From: Acidimicrobiia bacterium
Lineage (GTDB): Bacteria; Actinomycetota; Acidimicrobiia; Acidimicrobiales; Poriferisodalaceae
NCBI GenBank assembly: GCA_022820925.1
Contig: JAJEEO010000002.1
Location: 1-64,000, forward strand
Length of the DNA stretch: 64,000 nucleotides
Direction: 5' to 3'
Shown here piece after piece: positions 43,674 through 53,176 of the stretch. Position 1 is the first letter of the stretch. The number at the start of each line of letters is the position of its first letter. Both the position numbers and the translations under genes were made by a program. The notes beneath the pieces were generated by a model. The model saw only the letters and a program-made list of their open reading frames with translations. It did not search any database and had not been told where the DNA came from.

Positions 43674-44894
43674 TCAGTCGAGTATCCGGATGGGCACGCT
43701 GCGGGGCCCGCGGATCGGGCCCACCGACCACTTCACCTCGTCGGGCTCGACGGCGAGCTCGAACCTCGGGTAGCGCTCCAGCCAGGCGGTGAGCCCCACG
43801 CGCAGCTCCATACGCGCCAGATTCGAGCCCAGGCAGCGGTGCACGCCCACCCCGAAGGCCATGTGCCGGTTGTTCTGGCGGTCCAGGATCAGCTCGTCGG
43901 GATTCTCGAAGTAGTCCGGATCGCGGTTCGCCGACGGGTACGACAGCAGCACCCGGCGGCCGCCCGACACCGGGCAACCCGCGATGTCGGCGTCCTCGGT
44001 GATGTACCGGGCAATCGTGACGGGGCTGTAGTAGCGCAGGAACTCCTCGATGGCCGTGGGCATCAGTTCCGCATCGTTCGCCAGCCGCTGGAGGTCGTCG
44101 GGGTGGGAACCGAGGTGGAACAGCATCGATCCCAGCGTCGACCACGTCGTGTCGATGCCGCCGAGCATCAGCACGAACAGCGCACCGATGCGCTCCTTGC
44201 GGCCGAATGGGCGGGTGCTGCCATCGGGCAGCTCGGCCTCCGCGTTCAGCACCATGGTCACGAGATCATTGGGCGCTTCGTCGCCCATCGCCTCACGATC
44301 AGCCAGCTGGCCGGCGAAGAACTGCTGCACTTCGCTGGCGGCTTTGCGGGCGATGTCCAGGTCGATCTGGCCCTCCTTGAGCATCCCGTCCACCCATTGC
44401 CGGAACGTCGGACCCATCTCGGCCGAAACCCCGAACAGGTGGCCCATGACCTCGACGGGCAACAACTGTGCGAAGTCGAGGGCGCCGTCCACCATCCTGC
44501 GATCGCCGATGTCGTCCAGTAGGCGTTCGGCCATGGCGAGGACCGTCGGTTCGAGCTCGTCAGTGGCCTTCGGGCTGAAGGACGGCAGCAGCGGCCGGCG
44601 GACCGGGCCGTGCTCGGGCGGATCAAGCGTGATCGGCGACAGATCCAGCTTGATGTTGTCCGGGTGATTGGTGTTGACCGCGGTGATGCAATTCGAGAAC
44701 GTGTCGGTGGCACGGGCGGTCTCGACGATGTCGTCGTGACGGGTCACCAGGTACGCGCCGTAGAACCGCTCGGTCTGGGCGACCGGGCAGCGCTTCCGCA
44801 GGTCGGCCAGGATCTCAGGCCCCTTCGCGGCCCATTCCTCGCTCAGGTGATCGAAGTCTGTTGCCCAGTCGGTGACAGGGGGTCGTTCTGACAT
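43674..44894 (-). CDS. Cytochrome P450
   Basis: A 406-residue soluble bacterial P450. The heme motif FGVGVHRCLGSNLARMEL has the proximal Cys at C354; the I-helix oxygen-binding motif is GGIDTT; the K-helix ExxR is EEFLR; and DPPEHGPVRRPLLPSFSP is the C-helix region. It should hydroxylate a lipophilic substrate with electrons from an external ferredoxin, not encoded here. ATG 44894 is chosen because family similarity starts a few residues later. It is the first gene of a six-gene minus-strand operon and is divergent from the SsuD-like gene across 250 bp. Confidence 0.9.
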   Translation of the reverse strand: MSERPPVTDWATDFDHLSEEWAAKGPEILADLRKRCPVAQTERFYGAYLVTRHDDIVETARATDTFSNCITAVNTNHPDNIKLDLSPITLDPPEHGPVRRPLLPSFSPKATDELEPTVLAMAERLLDDIGDRRMVDGALDFAQLLPVEVMGHLFGVSAEMGPTFRQWVDGMLKEGQIDLDIARKAASEVQQFFAGQLADREAMGDEAPNDLVTMVLNAEAELPDGSTRPFGRKERIGALFVLMLGGIDTTWSTLGSMLFHLGSHPDDLQRLANDAELMPTAIEEFLRYYSPVTIARYITEDADIAGCPVSGGRRVLLSYPSANRDPDYFENPDELILDRQNNRHMAFGVGVHRCLGSNLARMELRVGLTAWLERYPRFELAVEPDEVKWSVGPIRGPRSVPIRILD

Positions 44895-45132
44895 GTCGGT
44901 CGGCGCTCCACTCGTGGCAACCGCCGCGGAATCGTGACGGTACGCACGGACGCTGCCAGCGATCCGCACAGGTGCCGATGGTATTCCGCCCTTGGTTCGC
45001 CGCGCCGGAGTTGCCGGCAACGGTCACGATGCCCGGCACCATCGGCGAACCGCTCCGTCCGCGGCGAGCACCAACAAGCACTCTCTGCGAGAGGTGCCAT
45101 CGCCGGCATCTGCGTGGATTGCACATGGCGCG

Positions 45133-45138
45133 TACCGT
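45133..45138 (+). promoter_or_regulatory. -10 box, leaderless SsuD-like gene
   Basis: TACCGT ending 6 nt before an in-frame GTG at 45145, in the 250-bp divergent region with the P450 gene. Nothing else is recognisable in that gap. Confidence 0.45.
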
Positions 45139-45144
45139 GGTGAC

Positions 45145-46317
45145 GTGCCGCTCGATGTCATCGGGATGATCGGTGTGTCGCCGCCCAAGGACGACTCGAC
45201 CGTGCATGTCATCGAGGGCGGGCTGTCTCGCCAGTTCCTCGAGGATTTCAGCCGTGCGCACGACGAGGCCGGCTTCGACCTGGTGCTGGTGGGCTACACC
45301 TCTACTTCGGCCGACGGTTGGTCGGTGGCAACTCACGCAGCCTCGGTGACCGAGCGGCTCGGCTATCTGGTCGCACACCGTCCGGGTTTCGTGGCCCCCA
45401 CGCTGGCAGCCCGCAAGGCAGCCACGTTCGACCAGCTCAGCGGCGGGCGCTTCGCGCTGCACATCATCGCCGGGGCCAGCGACAAGGACAATCAGCGCGA
45501 CGGCGACTACCTGCCGAAGGCCGAGCGATACGCCCGGGCCGGCGAGTACATCGACGTGATGCGCCGCACGTGGACGTCAACCGAACCGTTCGACCACGAC
45601 GGGCCGTACTACCGGTTCAGCAACGTGCGCGCCGACGTGCAGCCGCTGCAGCAGCCATCGCCGCCTGTCTTCTTCGGGGGATCCAGCGAGGAAGCGCTGG
45701 AGATGGGGGCACAGCGATGCGACGTGTACGCCATCTACGCGGAACCACGCGCCGCGGTGGCCGAGAGGTTCGACGACTTCCGCCGCCGGGCCGCTGCCTA
45801 CGGGCGCACGCCACGATTCTCGATCAGCGTCCGGCCGATCCTGGGCGACACCGAGGGCGAGGCATGGGACCGCGCTCATCGCATTCTGAGCGGCATCGAG
45901 GCTGCCGGCACCGACAAGCTGACGGTGGCGGGCAGCCACCGGGGCAAGCCCTACGACCATGGCGGCGAGCGGATGCTGGGCTATGCCGCCGCGAGCGACG
46001 TGCACGACGAACGGCTGTGGCTCAAGATCGCAGAAGCCACTGGCGCTCCCGGCAACACCTCGTGCCTCGTCGGCACGCCCGAACAGGTAGCCGACGCGAT
46101 CCTGCGCTACTACCGGCTCGGAATACCGGCGGGCGGCGGCGTGAGCGATGTGGGCTACGTGCTGATCCGGGGCTTCGACCCCTTCAACGACGCCGTCGAC
46201 TTCGGCCGCGAGCTCATCCCCCGGATCAAGCAGGGCGTGGCCGAGCTCGATGCGGCGTCGAGTCACAGCGACGTCGCGGTAAGCCCCGGCGAGACTGCCC
46301 TGGCCGCCGCCGACTGA
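45145..46317 (+). CDS. SsuD-like alkanesulfonate/organosulfur monooxygenase
   Basis: A 390-residue LLM enzyme with the motifs of the FMNH2-dependent alkanesulfonate monooxygenase branch: VAHRPGFVAPTLAARKAATFDQLSGGRFALHIIAG, the acidic DGDYL and ERYARAGEYIDVMRRTW, and PPVFFGGSSEEALEMGAQ. SsuD releases sulfite from sulfonates; relatives oxidise dimethylsulfone or dimethylsulfide. No flavin reductase or sulfonate importer is adjacent. GTG 45145 keeps the first barrel strand VIGMIGV and is supported by a -10 box; ATG 45166 would cut this strand. Confidence 0.82.
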   Translation: MPLDVIGMIGVSPPKDDSTVHVIEGGLSRQFLEDFSRAHDEAGFDLVLVGYTSTSADGWSVATHAASVTERLGYLVAHRPGFVAPTLAARKAATFDQLSGGRFALHIIAGASDKDNQRDGDYLPKAERYARAGEYIDVMRRTWTSTEPFDHDGPYYRFSNVRADVQPLQQPSPPVFFGGSSEEALEMGAQRCDVYAIYAEPRAAVAERFDDFRRRAAAYGRTPRFSISVRPILGDTEGEAWDRAHRILSGIEAAGTDKLTVAGSHRGKPYDHGGERMLGYAAASDVHDERLWLKIAEATGAPGNTSCLVGTPEQVADAILRYYRLGIPAGGGVSDVGYVLIRGFDPFNDAVDFGRELIPRIKQGVAELDAASSHSDVAVSPGETALAAAD

Positions 46318-46392
46318 GACCTCGGCCGTTCCATCGGCCCCGTCACCCACGAGATCGTCGAACAACGAGAACATCTGACTGCGGAGGACGCA

Positions 46393-47184
46393 ATGCTGGA
46401 CATGGACCTGTCAGGACGAGTGGCACTGGTGACCGGTGCTTCCAAGGGCATCGGGAACGCTGCGGTCCGCCTGCTCGCGGATCACGGCGCGAAGGTCGCT
46501 TTCTGTGCCCGCGGCCCGGCGGGTGTGTTCGAGCTGGACGCCTACCGACCGCCATCGGGGCCAGGATCAGTGCACGGTTACTTGGGCGACATGACTGAGG
46601 TCGATGCCATTGAAGAAATCCTGGAAATGGTCGCGGCCCAGATAGGCCCGATCGACATCCTGGTCAACAACGTCGGAGCGTCGCCGTCACGCAACTTTCT
46701 GTACATGTCCGACGACGATTGGACCAGCCTGCATGACCTGAACGTCATGTCGGCGGTGCGCTGCACCCGCATCTGCCTGCCGCACATGCGCGAACAGAAG
46801 TGGGGTCGGATCATCATGATCGCCAGCGGCGCCGCGTTCTCGCCGAATGCCGCACTCATCGACTACGCGGCAACCAAGGCGGCGATGGTCGCAACGGCCA
46901 AGGCGCTGGCCACGAAGTACGGCGCCGACAACGTCCTCACCAACACCATCATCCCCGGCCTGATCCGTACCGATATGTGGGAACGAGCCGCAGCAGAGAT
47001 CGCCGAGGCCAACGACACCGACGCCGAGGCCATCTTCGCCCGCAACTCCATCGGAGTGCCCCAGGGCCGCTACGGCACTCCCGAAGAGGTGGCCTCCGGG
47101 ATCGTGTTCTTGGCCAGCAATGCCGCCAACTACATCAATGGCAGCTGTCTCACCATCGACGGCGGCGTGAACACCCACGTCTGA
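46393..47184 (+). CDS. Short-chain dehydrogenase/reductase
   Basis: A 263-residue classical SDR: LVTGASKGIGNAAV, VNNVGASPSRNF, catalytic Ser in MIASGAAFSP, YAATKAAMVATAKALA with Tyr and Lys, and the C-terminal SCLTIDGGVNTHV. GGAGG lies 6 nt before the ATG. It lies 75 bp after the SsuD-like gene and 147 bp before an acyl-CoA dehydrogenase gene. It probably acts on hydroxyacyl or alcohol substrates; not assigned further. Confidence 0.87.
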   Translation: MLDMDLSGRVALVTGASKGIGNAAVRLLADHGAKVAFCARGPAGVFELDAYRPPSGPGSVHGYLGDMTEVDAIEEILEMVAAQIGPIDILVNNVGASPSRNFLYMSDDDWTSLHDLNVMSAVRCTRICLPHMREQKWGRIIMIASGAAFSPNAALIDYAATKAAMVATAKALATKYGADNVLTNTIIPGLIRTDMWERAAAEIAEANDTDAEAIFARNSIGVPQGRYGTPEEVASGIVFLASNAANYINGSCLTIDGGVNTHV

Positions 47185-47331
47185 GCCGACGACGACTGGC
47201 AGCAAACACCGCCACCGGTCGCGGCCCTGAAACGTCGTACGACCGCGGGCTAGCTTTCGGGGCGCAGTCGCGCCCGCTTGCCGCAGGGTGCCGACCTCGC
47301 CCCACCTCACCGACGAAACGGGAGCACCGAC

Positions 47332-48570
47332 ATGGCGCACGCCTACACCGACAAGGGCCTCGAGATGCAGGAGGCCGTCAAGTCGTTCATGGACGACCAC
47401 ATCTATCCCAATGAGGAGGAGTACAACGAGCAGTACGAAGAGCTCGTCGCCGCCGGGCAAGTGCACGCCACCCCGGCAATCATGGAGAAGCTCAAGGCAG
47501 CCGCCCGTGAGCGAGGCCTGTGGAACCTGTTCATCCCCCACCTCGACCCGCAGGCGCCGGGCACCAAGCTCTCCAACCTCGACTACTCGCCGATCTCCGA
47601 AGAACTCGGCAAGGTGTCGTTCAGCTCCGAGGCGTTGAACTGCTCGGCACCTGATACAGGCAACATGGAGATCCTGAACCTGTACGGCTCCGAGCGGGTC
47701 AAGCAGCAGTACCTGGCACCGCTGCTGGAGGGAGAGTTCCGCTCGACCTTCTCGATGACCGAGCCCGAGGTCGCCAGCTCGGATGCCTCCAACATCCGCC
47801 TGCGGATCGACAAGGACGGCGACGAGTACGTGCTGAACGGGCGCAAGTGGTTCTCCTCGAACGCGCTGCGGCCCGAGTGCAAGGTGCTCATCGTGATGGG
47901 CAAGAACGACCCCGACGGCCCGCGCCATCGCCAGCAGTCGATGATCGTGGTGCCCCGCGACGCCGAGGGCATCACGGTGGAACGCGACCCGCTGGTGTTC
48001 GGCTACCACCACCGGGGCGGTCACCCCGAGCTGGTGTACGAGAACGTGCGCGTGCCCGAGGACCACATCCTCGGCGGCGAGGGCGAGGGCTTCGCCATCA
48101 GCCAGGCGCGCCTCGGCCCCGGACGCATCCACCACTGCATGCGCTCGATCGGCGTGGCCGAACGGGCACTCGAGTACATGTGCAAGCGGGCGCTCGAACG
48201 CCATACCTTCGACAAGTCGGTTGCCCAGCAAGGCCTCATCCAGGACTGGATCGCCGAGGCTCGCATCGAGATCGACCAGGCCCGCGAGTACGTGCTGCAT
48301 GTGGCACATCTGATGGACACCATCGGCAACAAGGCCGCCGCGCAGGAGATCTCCGGCATCAAGGTGGTGGTGCCCAACATGGCGCTGAAGATCATCGATC
48401 GGGCCATTCAGGTGCACGGCGCCGGCGGCGTCACCCAGTTCTTCCCGCTGGCCGAGATGTACGCCCAGATGCGGACGCTGCGGATCGCCGACGGCCCCGA
48501 CGAGGTCCACAAGATGACCATCGCCCGCCGCGAACTCCGCCGCCACGATCCCGATTTTCGGATGAGCTAG
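47332..48570 (+). CDS. Acyl-CoA dehydrogenase (ACAD10/11-like)
   Basis: A 412-residue acyl-CoA dehydrogenase. FSMTEPEVASSDASNI is the substrate and flavin-binding motif, KWFSSNALRPECKVLIVMGK is the beta-domain FAD motif, and GAGGVTQFFPLAEMYAQMRTLRIADGPDEVHKMTIARREL is the C-terminal ACAD10/11 signature. It oxidises an acyl-CoA to the enoyl-CoA. The ATG at 47332 follows GGGAG, and TAGCTT at 47251-47256 may be the -10 box of a leadered transcript. The TAG stop lies at the centre of a perfect 26-bp palindrome that begins the repeat array downstream, so its last few residues are encoded by repeat sequence. Confidence 0.9.
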   Translation: MAHAYTDKGLEMQEAVKSFMDDHIYPNEEEYNEQYEELVAAGQVHATPAIMEKLKAAARERGLWNLFIPHLDPQAPGTKLSNLDYSPISEELGKVSFSSEALNCSAPDTGNMEILNLYGSERVKQQYLAPLLEGEFRSTFSMTEPEVASSDASNIRLRIDKDGDEYVLNGRKWFSSNALRPECKVLIVMGKNDPDGPRHRQQSMIVVPRDAEGITVERDPLVFGYHHRGGHPELVYENVRVPEDHILGGEGEGFAISQARLGPGRIHHCMRSIGVAERALEYMCKRALERHTFDKSVAQQGLIQDWIAEARIEIDQAREYVLHVAHLMDTIGNKAAAQEISGIKVVVPNMALKIIDRAIQVHGAGGVTQFFPLAEMYAQMRTLRIADGPDEVHKMTIARRELRRHDPDFRMS

Positions 48571-48748
48571 CTCATCCGAAACATCAGGCACAGCGGATGG
48601 CGTAGGCCTTCCGGAACATCAAACACAGCAGGATGTCCTAGGACATCCTGAACATCAGATACGGCGGATGGCGTCAGCCATCCGGGACATCGAACACAGC
48701 GGATGAGCTCGGACATCCGGAACATCAAGTGTGACGAATGAGCTCCGG
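48556..48748. repeat. 35-bp palindromic repeat array
   Basis: Five units of 35-36 bp start at 48560, 48595, 48630, 48666 and 48701, with a decayed half unit at 48736. Each has an inverted repeat (GGATG...CATCC) followed by a conserved spacer like GAACATCAAACACAGC. Unit 1 is a perfect 26-bp palindrome at 48556-48581 and unit 3 a perfect 20-bp palindrome at 48630-48649. Stems in units 1, 3 and 4 differ in sequence but remain paired, so the hairpin appears to be conserved. The ACAD stop codon lies at the centre of unit 1. Confidence 0.92.
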
Positions 48749-48777
48749 CCGCCTCCAGTGTGAACCCTCCGCGGAAG

Positions 48778-48783
48778 TAGCTT
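48778..48783 (+). promoter_or_regulatory. -10 box, leaderless PhyH gene
   Basis: TAGCTT ending 6 nt before the ATG at 48790. The GGAGG between them abuts the ATG and is too close to act as a ribosome-binding site. Confidence 0.5.
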
Positions 48784-48789
48784 TGGAGG

Positions 48790-49626
48790 ATGCTCACGGC
48801 CGGCGAGGTGGCATCGTTCGAGGCCAACGGCTTCGTCACGGTTGACTCGCTGATCGACCCCGACCTGATCGAGCCGCTCAGGGAGCGGTTCGAGCGGTTG
48901 TTCGGCGGCGACTTCGAGACCGGCATCTCCCCCGACGAGGTCAATTGGCTCGCTGGCCGCGACGATCCAACCCTGACACGGCAGATCTGCAATGGCTGGA
49001 AGGCCGACCGGCTGATTGCCTCCACCGTGCTCGACGCCCGTCTCGGCGAAGCCGTGGCCACGCTGGCGGGTTGGCCCGGCGCCCGCATCATCCAGGACAA
49101 CGTGCTGTGGAAGCCGCCTGGCGCCCGTTCGGTGGGCTTCCACCGTGACAATGCCTATCTGGCCTGGTACACGCCGACCGAGATGTTCTCGTGCTGGATC
49201 GCGCTGGACGACACCGCGGCCGGCGGCGGCACCATGGAGATCGCACGAGGATCACACCGCTGGCCCACCGGCGGCGACCAGATGGGCGAGTTCCATGCGC
49301 CCGAGGACTATCGGGCCACCGTCACTGCGGCCTCCCGCGCCCCGGGCGCGGAACTCGACGTTGCGCCCGTGGAGGTGCCCGCCGGGGGCGGGTCGTTCCA
49401 TCACGGCTGGGCTTGGCACGGGTCGGGGCCGAATGAATCCGACCGGCACCGGCGGGCGCTGGTGCTGCACTGCGCCTCCAGCGAGGCCCAGTTCAACCGG
49501 GCCGGCTTCGGCGAGGGCAATGGGCCGATCTACTCCCGCTATGCCCGGCTCGCCGACGACGAGATGGACGAGAACCACTTCCCCATCCTGTGGCGACGCG
49601 ACGGCTACCGCACACCCGGGATCTAG
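48790..49626 (+). CDS. Phytanoyl-CoA dioxygenase (PhyH) family protein
   Basis: A 278-residue Fe(II)/2-oxoglutarate-dependent oxygenase. The metal triad is H118 and D120 in GFHRDNAY and H210 in WAWHGSG, with RHRRALVLHC supplying the 2-oxoglutarate-binding Arg. WIALDDTAAGGGTMEIARGSHRW is the family core. Members hydroxylate acyl-CoAs, quaternary amines or small molecules. It precedes a two-component Rieske dioxygenase by 61 bp and may be independent, since a hairpin and possible promoter lie between. Confidence 0.87.
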   Translation: MLTAGEVASFEANGFVTVDSLIDPDLIEPLRERFERLFGGDFETGISPDEVNWLAGRDDPTLTRQICNGWKADRLIASTVLDARLGEAVATLAGWPGARIIQDNVLWKPPGARSVGFHRDNAYLAWYTPTEMFSCWIALDDTAAGGGTMEIARGSHRWPTGGDQMGEFHAPEDYRATVTAASRAPGAELDVAPVEVPAGGGSFHHGWAWHGSGPNESDRHRRALVLHCASSEAQFNRAGFGEGNGPIYSRYARLADDEMDENHFPILWRRDGYRTPGI

Positions 49627-49650
49627 CCGGTATCAGCGGCAACCGGGCGT

Positions 49651-49665
49651 GAACGCCTAGCGTTC
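49651..49665. other. Small hairpin upstream of Rieske alpha gene
   Basis: GAACGC-CTA-GCGTTC, a 6-bp stem with a 3-nt loop. It contains TAGCGT (49658-49663), which could be a -10 box giving an 18-nt leader with the GAGGGGG ribosome-binding site of the gene at 49688. It may be a promoter element, an operator or a weak terminator. Confidence 0.3.
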
Positions 49666-49687
49666 GAAGACACCGAGGGGGACATCG

Positions 49688-50998
49688 ATGGCACTGACCG
49701 TGCAGAGCTCACCGGCATCGAACGACTATCGGCACCTCGTGCAGGACGACCGCATCCACGGCAGCCTCTACACCGATCCCGCGGTGTTCGCTGACGAGAT
49801 GCAGCGCATCTTCACCGACGGCTGGGTCTTTGTCGGCCATGAGTCCGAGGTGCCCGAAGTCGGCGATTGGGTCTCCCGGCGCCTCGGCACCGAGCCGCTG
49901 CTCATGGTGCGCAACCGCGACGGCGCGATCAGCGTCGTGGCGAACCGCTGCGCGCACCGTGGCACGACGCTCTGCCCGCAGAACGACGGCAACAACCGCA
50001 ACTTCCGCTGCGCCTACCACGGCTGGACCTACGACCTCGACGGCACACTGCTCGGCGTTCCCGGGCCCAAAGGCTTCCACAAGGACACCGCCGATCTGGG
50101 GCTCGACCGGCCCGGCCAGGTCGACGACTACCGGGGGTTCGTGTTCGCCAACCGCAGCGGCACCGCCGGACCGCTCAGCGACCATCTCGGCGCAGGCGGC
50201 ACTGACCTCATTGATCGCACTTCCGATATGTCGCCCACCGGCAGGGTCCGCCTCTCTGCGGGCTGGATCGGCCAGCGCATCGACTCGAACTGGAAGATGT
50301 GGCCCGAGAGCGACAACGACGGTTACCACCTCAACTTCACCCATGCCTCGATGGCACGTGCGGTGCCCGACACCTACTACGACGAGATCGTCATGACCGG
50401 CGAGGATGCCTCAGCGTCGATCACACGTGCCTATGACGGAGGCCATGTCGAGCTCGACTTCCGACGCAGCTACTCCACTGAGCTGGCCTGGCTCGGCACC
50501 AAGCGCGAGCAGGTCGCTGACTACTGCGATGCGCTCGAACGGGCCTACGGGGCTGACCGGGCCAAGACGATCATGTGGGACGGCCCGCCGCACGCGCTCG
50601 TGTTCCCGAACCTGTTCCTGGCGGAGATGAACATCGCCCGGATCGAACCGGTCGCACCGGGGGTCACAGTGCACCATCACACTCCCCTGCTGGTCGAGGG
50701 CACCGACGAGAGCGTCAACCGGCGGCTCGTGTTGCAGTCCGAAGCGGCGATGGGTCCGGCTTCGTTCTTCCTGACCGACGACGCAGTGATCGCCGAACGG
50801 ATGCACCGGGCATTCGAAGGCGCCGCTGCCGGCGATGACGGCTGGGTGGACCTCAGCCGCGGTATCGAACGCGAGCACGTAGAGGATGGCCAGCGCTGGA
50901 GCGATATCACTGACGAGACCACCAATCGCGGCTTCTGGCACCACTACCGCGACGTCATGGCCAGCGTCGTGGGCAACAGTCCAAACGGCCACGCCTGA
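49688..50998 (+). CDS. Aromatic-ring-hydroxylating dioxygenase alpha subunit
   Basis: A 436-residue Rieske oxygenase alpha subunit, usual length for benzoate/naphthalene-type enzymes. Rieske ligands are C88-x-H90 in CAHRGTTLCP and C108-x2-H111 in CAYHGWTYDLDG. The catalytic-iron motif is in WPESDNDGYHLNFTHASM (bridging Asp, two His). With the beta subunit encoded 9 bp downstream it should make cis-dihydrodiols or carry out related oxidations; no ferredoxin or reductase is adjacent. The GAGGGGG ribosome-binding site is strong. Confidence 0.9.
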   Translation: MALTVQSSPASNDYRHLVQDDRIHGSLYTDPAVFADEMQRIFTDGWVFVGHESEVPEVGDWVSRRLGTEPLLMVRNRDGAISVVANRCAHRGTTLCPQNDGNNRNFRCAYHGWTYDLDGTLLGVPGPKGFHKDTADLGLDRPGQVDDYRGFVFANRSGTAGPLSDHLGAGGTDLIDRTSDMSPTGRVRLSAGWIGQRIDSNWKMWPESDNDGYHLNFTHASMARAVPDTYYDEIVMTGEDASASITRAYDGGHVELDFRRSYSTELAWLGTKREQVADYCDALERAYGADRAKTIMWDGPPHALVFPNLFLAEMNIARIEPVAPGVTVHHHTPLLVEGTDESVNRRLVLQSEAAMGPASFFLTDDAVIAERMHRAFEGAAAGDDGWVDLSRGIEREHVEDGQRWSDITDETTNRGFWHHYRDVMASVVGNSPNGHA

Positions 50999-51007
50999 GC
51001 GACTGCG

Positions 51008-51502
51008 ATGGCGACCGTGGACGAGCCAACGCGTCGCGACATCGAAGCATTCGTGTATCTCGAAGCCCGACTCGCTGACGAGTCCCGCTACGACGAGTGG
51101 GAGGCGCTGGTCACCGAGGACATGCACTACTGGGTGCCGTTCGGTCCCGGCGATTACGAACCCGGTACCCGGGTCAGCTACATCAACGACAACCGGGCCC
51201 GCCTGGGCACCCGGATTCGGCAGCTCGCGACCGGTGTTCATCACGCACAGGACCCGCCGTCGTCGATGCGCCGGGTGGTGTCGAACATCGAGATCCTGAG
51301 CGCCGAGGACGACGAGTTCGAGGTCGGCAGCAACTTCGTGCTCTACGAGCACGCAGTTCAGGCAACCGGGCACTTGCGCCTGTGGGCGGGACGGGCGACG
51401 CACCGCCTGCGGCGCACGCCCGACGGTCTGCGCATGGCAGCCAAGAAGGTTGAGCTGGTCAACTCCACATCGCCGCTGCCGAACCTGCCCTTCATCATCT
51501 AG
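51008..51502 (+). CDS. Ring-hydroxylating dioxygenase beta subunit
   Basis: A 164-residue NTF2-like small subunit: EAFVYLEARLADESRYDEWEALVTEDMHYWVPF at the N terminus, INDNRARLGTRIRQL in the middle and the VELVNSTSPLPNLPFII ending are typical of benzoate 1,2-dioxygenase-type beta subunits. It is structural, forming the base of an alpha3beta3 enzyme with the product of the preceding gene, 9 bp upstream. It converges on the ABC importer genes. Confidence 0.9.
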   Translation: MATVDEPTRRDIEAFVYLEARLADESRYDEWEALVTEDMHYWVPFGPGDYEPGTRVSYINDNRARLGTRIRQLATGVHHAQDPPSSMRRVVSNIEILSAEDDEFEVGSNFVLYEHAVQATGHLRLWAGRATHRLRRTPDGLRMAAKKVELVNSTSPLPNLPFII

Positions 51503-51571
51503 GCACCCGGCCGGTTCGCCTCACTCCCAAGCGGCGACCTACCGGGCGACGATCTACTCGGCGGTTGACGA

Positions 51572-53176
51572 TCAGGCGGGCGCGGGAGCGTCCTCGCTGA
51601 CACCGGTCATCAGCAAGCCCACCCGGTCGGTGGTTGCCTCAGCGCGAGGCAGGTTGCACATAGCCCGCCCCTCATACAGCACGACGACGCGGTCGGACAT
51701 CTGGAGTGCCTCGTCGAGATCTTCGGTAATGAGCAGGATTGCGGCACCGGCAGCGCGTTTGGAGAGCAGCCGTTCGTGCACATACTCGGCTGCCCCGATG
51801 TCGATACCGCGTGTGGGCTGGGCCACGATCAGCACCTCTGCATCGGCTGAGAACTCCCGTGCGATCACCACCTTCTGGATGTTGCCGCCCGACAGGTGCG
51901 ATGTCTGGGTGGTGATCGAGGGGGTCTTCACGGTGAATCGTCGCACCAGATCCTTGCAGCGCTCGGCGATGGCACCGAACTGCAGGAGCCCCGCACGCAC
52001 GTAGGGCCGATGCTCGTATTCGACCAGCATCAGGTTCTCCGAGACGTTCAGCTCGCCCACCGCGCCGTGGCGCATGCGCTCCTCGGGCACGAATGCGACA
52101 CCGCGTCGGCGCACCGACTTGGGCGTCGGCGTCGCGATGGGCCGACAGGCGACCTCCACCTTGCCTGACTCGATGGGCCGCAGGCCGAAGATTGCCTCTG
52201 CCAGCTCCCGCTGCCCGTTCCCGGACACGCCGGCAATGCCGACGATCTCGCCGGCCGCGACCTGAACGGAGAAATCTTCGAGTGCGAGGTTCCCGCGGTC
52301 GCCTCGCACGTGCAACCCGTCGACAACGAGACGGTCCTGTCCGGTGTCCTGATCGGACACGTCACGGCCCAGCCGAACCTCCCGCCCCACCATCATCGAC
52401 GCCAAGCCCTCGCGTGACGTCTCTGACGGCGTCGTGCGGCCCACGACGCGGCCGTCGCGCAGCACAGTTATCTCGTCAGAGATCTCCATTACTTCGGCCA
52501 GCTTGTGGGAGATGAAGATGAGCCCGCGCCCCTCCGAGGTCAGCGACCGCAGCGTCGCGAACAGATCATCGACCTCTGGCGGCGTGAGCACGGCGGTCGG
52601 CTCGTCCAGCACCAGCAGGCGAGCATCTCGGTACAGCGCCTTGAGGATCTCCGCTCGTTGACGCTCCCCGACGGCCAGCTGCCAGATGTAGGCGTCGGGA
52701 TCGATGACGAGCCCGTGGCGTTCGGAGACCTCCATCAGCCGCTCGCGGACTGGCGCCATGTCGGCCAGTCCACGCTTGCCGTGCAGGCCCAGCGCCACGT
52801 TCTCCGCGACGGTCAGGGTCGGGACCAGCATGAAGTGCTGGTGGATCATGCCGACGCCGTGGCTGATGGCCGCAGCCGGGGACGTGATCTCGACACGCTC
52901 CCCTCCGATCTTGACCTCGCCTTCGTCTTGGCGGTACAGGCCGTAGAGGATCTTCACCAGCGTGCTCTTGCCGGCTCCGTTCTCTCCCAACAGCGTGTGC
53001 ACCTGCCCAGGCAGCACGGTGAGGTCGACATCCTCATTCGCGACAACACCGGGGAAGCGCTTGGTGATGCCGGTCATCTCCAGCATCGGCGGGGCCGGGG
53101 CCGGGCCCTGCGAACCAGCCGAAGCTGAGCCCAGCGCCGAGGCCCCGGCCGCCGTGTTGTCTGTTGGTTCGGCCAT
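51572..53176 (-). CDS. BMP-type ABC importer ATPase (two ATP-binding domains)
   Basis: A 534-residue protein with two nucleotide-binding domains, as in nucleoside (YufO/NupA) and sugar importers. The first domain has [18 protein letters not shown], an Asp-Glu-Pro Walker B ([11 protein letters not shown]) and [13 protein letters not shown]; the second has a degenerate Walker A ([14 protein letters not shown]), [14 protein letters not shown] and [11 protein letters not shown], where Gln replaces the usual Walker B Glu/Asp, a normal asymmetry of this class. ATG 53176 is chosen since similarity starts about 30 residues in. It is the last gene of a four-gene importer set whose ligand-binding protein is encoded just upstream. 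Confidence 0.9.
   Translation of the reverse strand: MAEPTDNTAAGASALGSASAGSQGPAPAPPMLEMTGITKRFPGVVANEDVDLTVLPGQVHTLLGENGAGKSTLVKILYGLYRQDEGEVKIGGERVEITSPAAAISHGVGMIHQHFMLVPTLTVAENVALGLHGKRGLADMAPVRERLMEVSERHGLVIDPDAYIWQLAVGERQRAEILKALYRDARLLVLDEPTAVLTPPEVDDLFATLRSLTSEGRGLIFISHKLAEVMEISDEITVLRDGRVVGRTTPSETSREGLASMMVGREVRLGRDVSDQDTGQDRLVVDGLHVRGDRGNLALEDFSVQVAAGEIVGIAGVSGNGQRELAEAIFGLRPIESGKVEVACRPIATPTPKSVRRRGVAFVPEERMRHGAVGELNVSENLMLVEYEHRPYVRAGLLQFGAIAERCKDLVRRFTVKTPSITTQTSHLSGGNIQKVVIAREFSADAEVLIVAQPTRGIDIGAAEYVHERLLSKRAAGAAILLITEDLDEALQMSDRVVVLYEGRAMCNLPRAEATTDRVGLLMTGVSEDAPAPA

Noticed and set aside
48556..48748. CRISPR array
   Set aside because: Units are directly adjacent without unique spacers, each unit is itself a hairpin, and there are no cas genes nearby.
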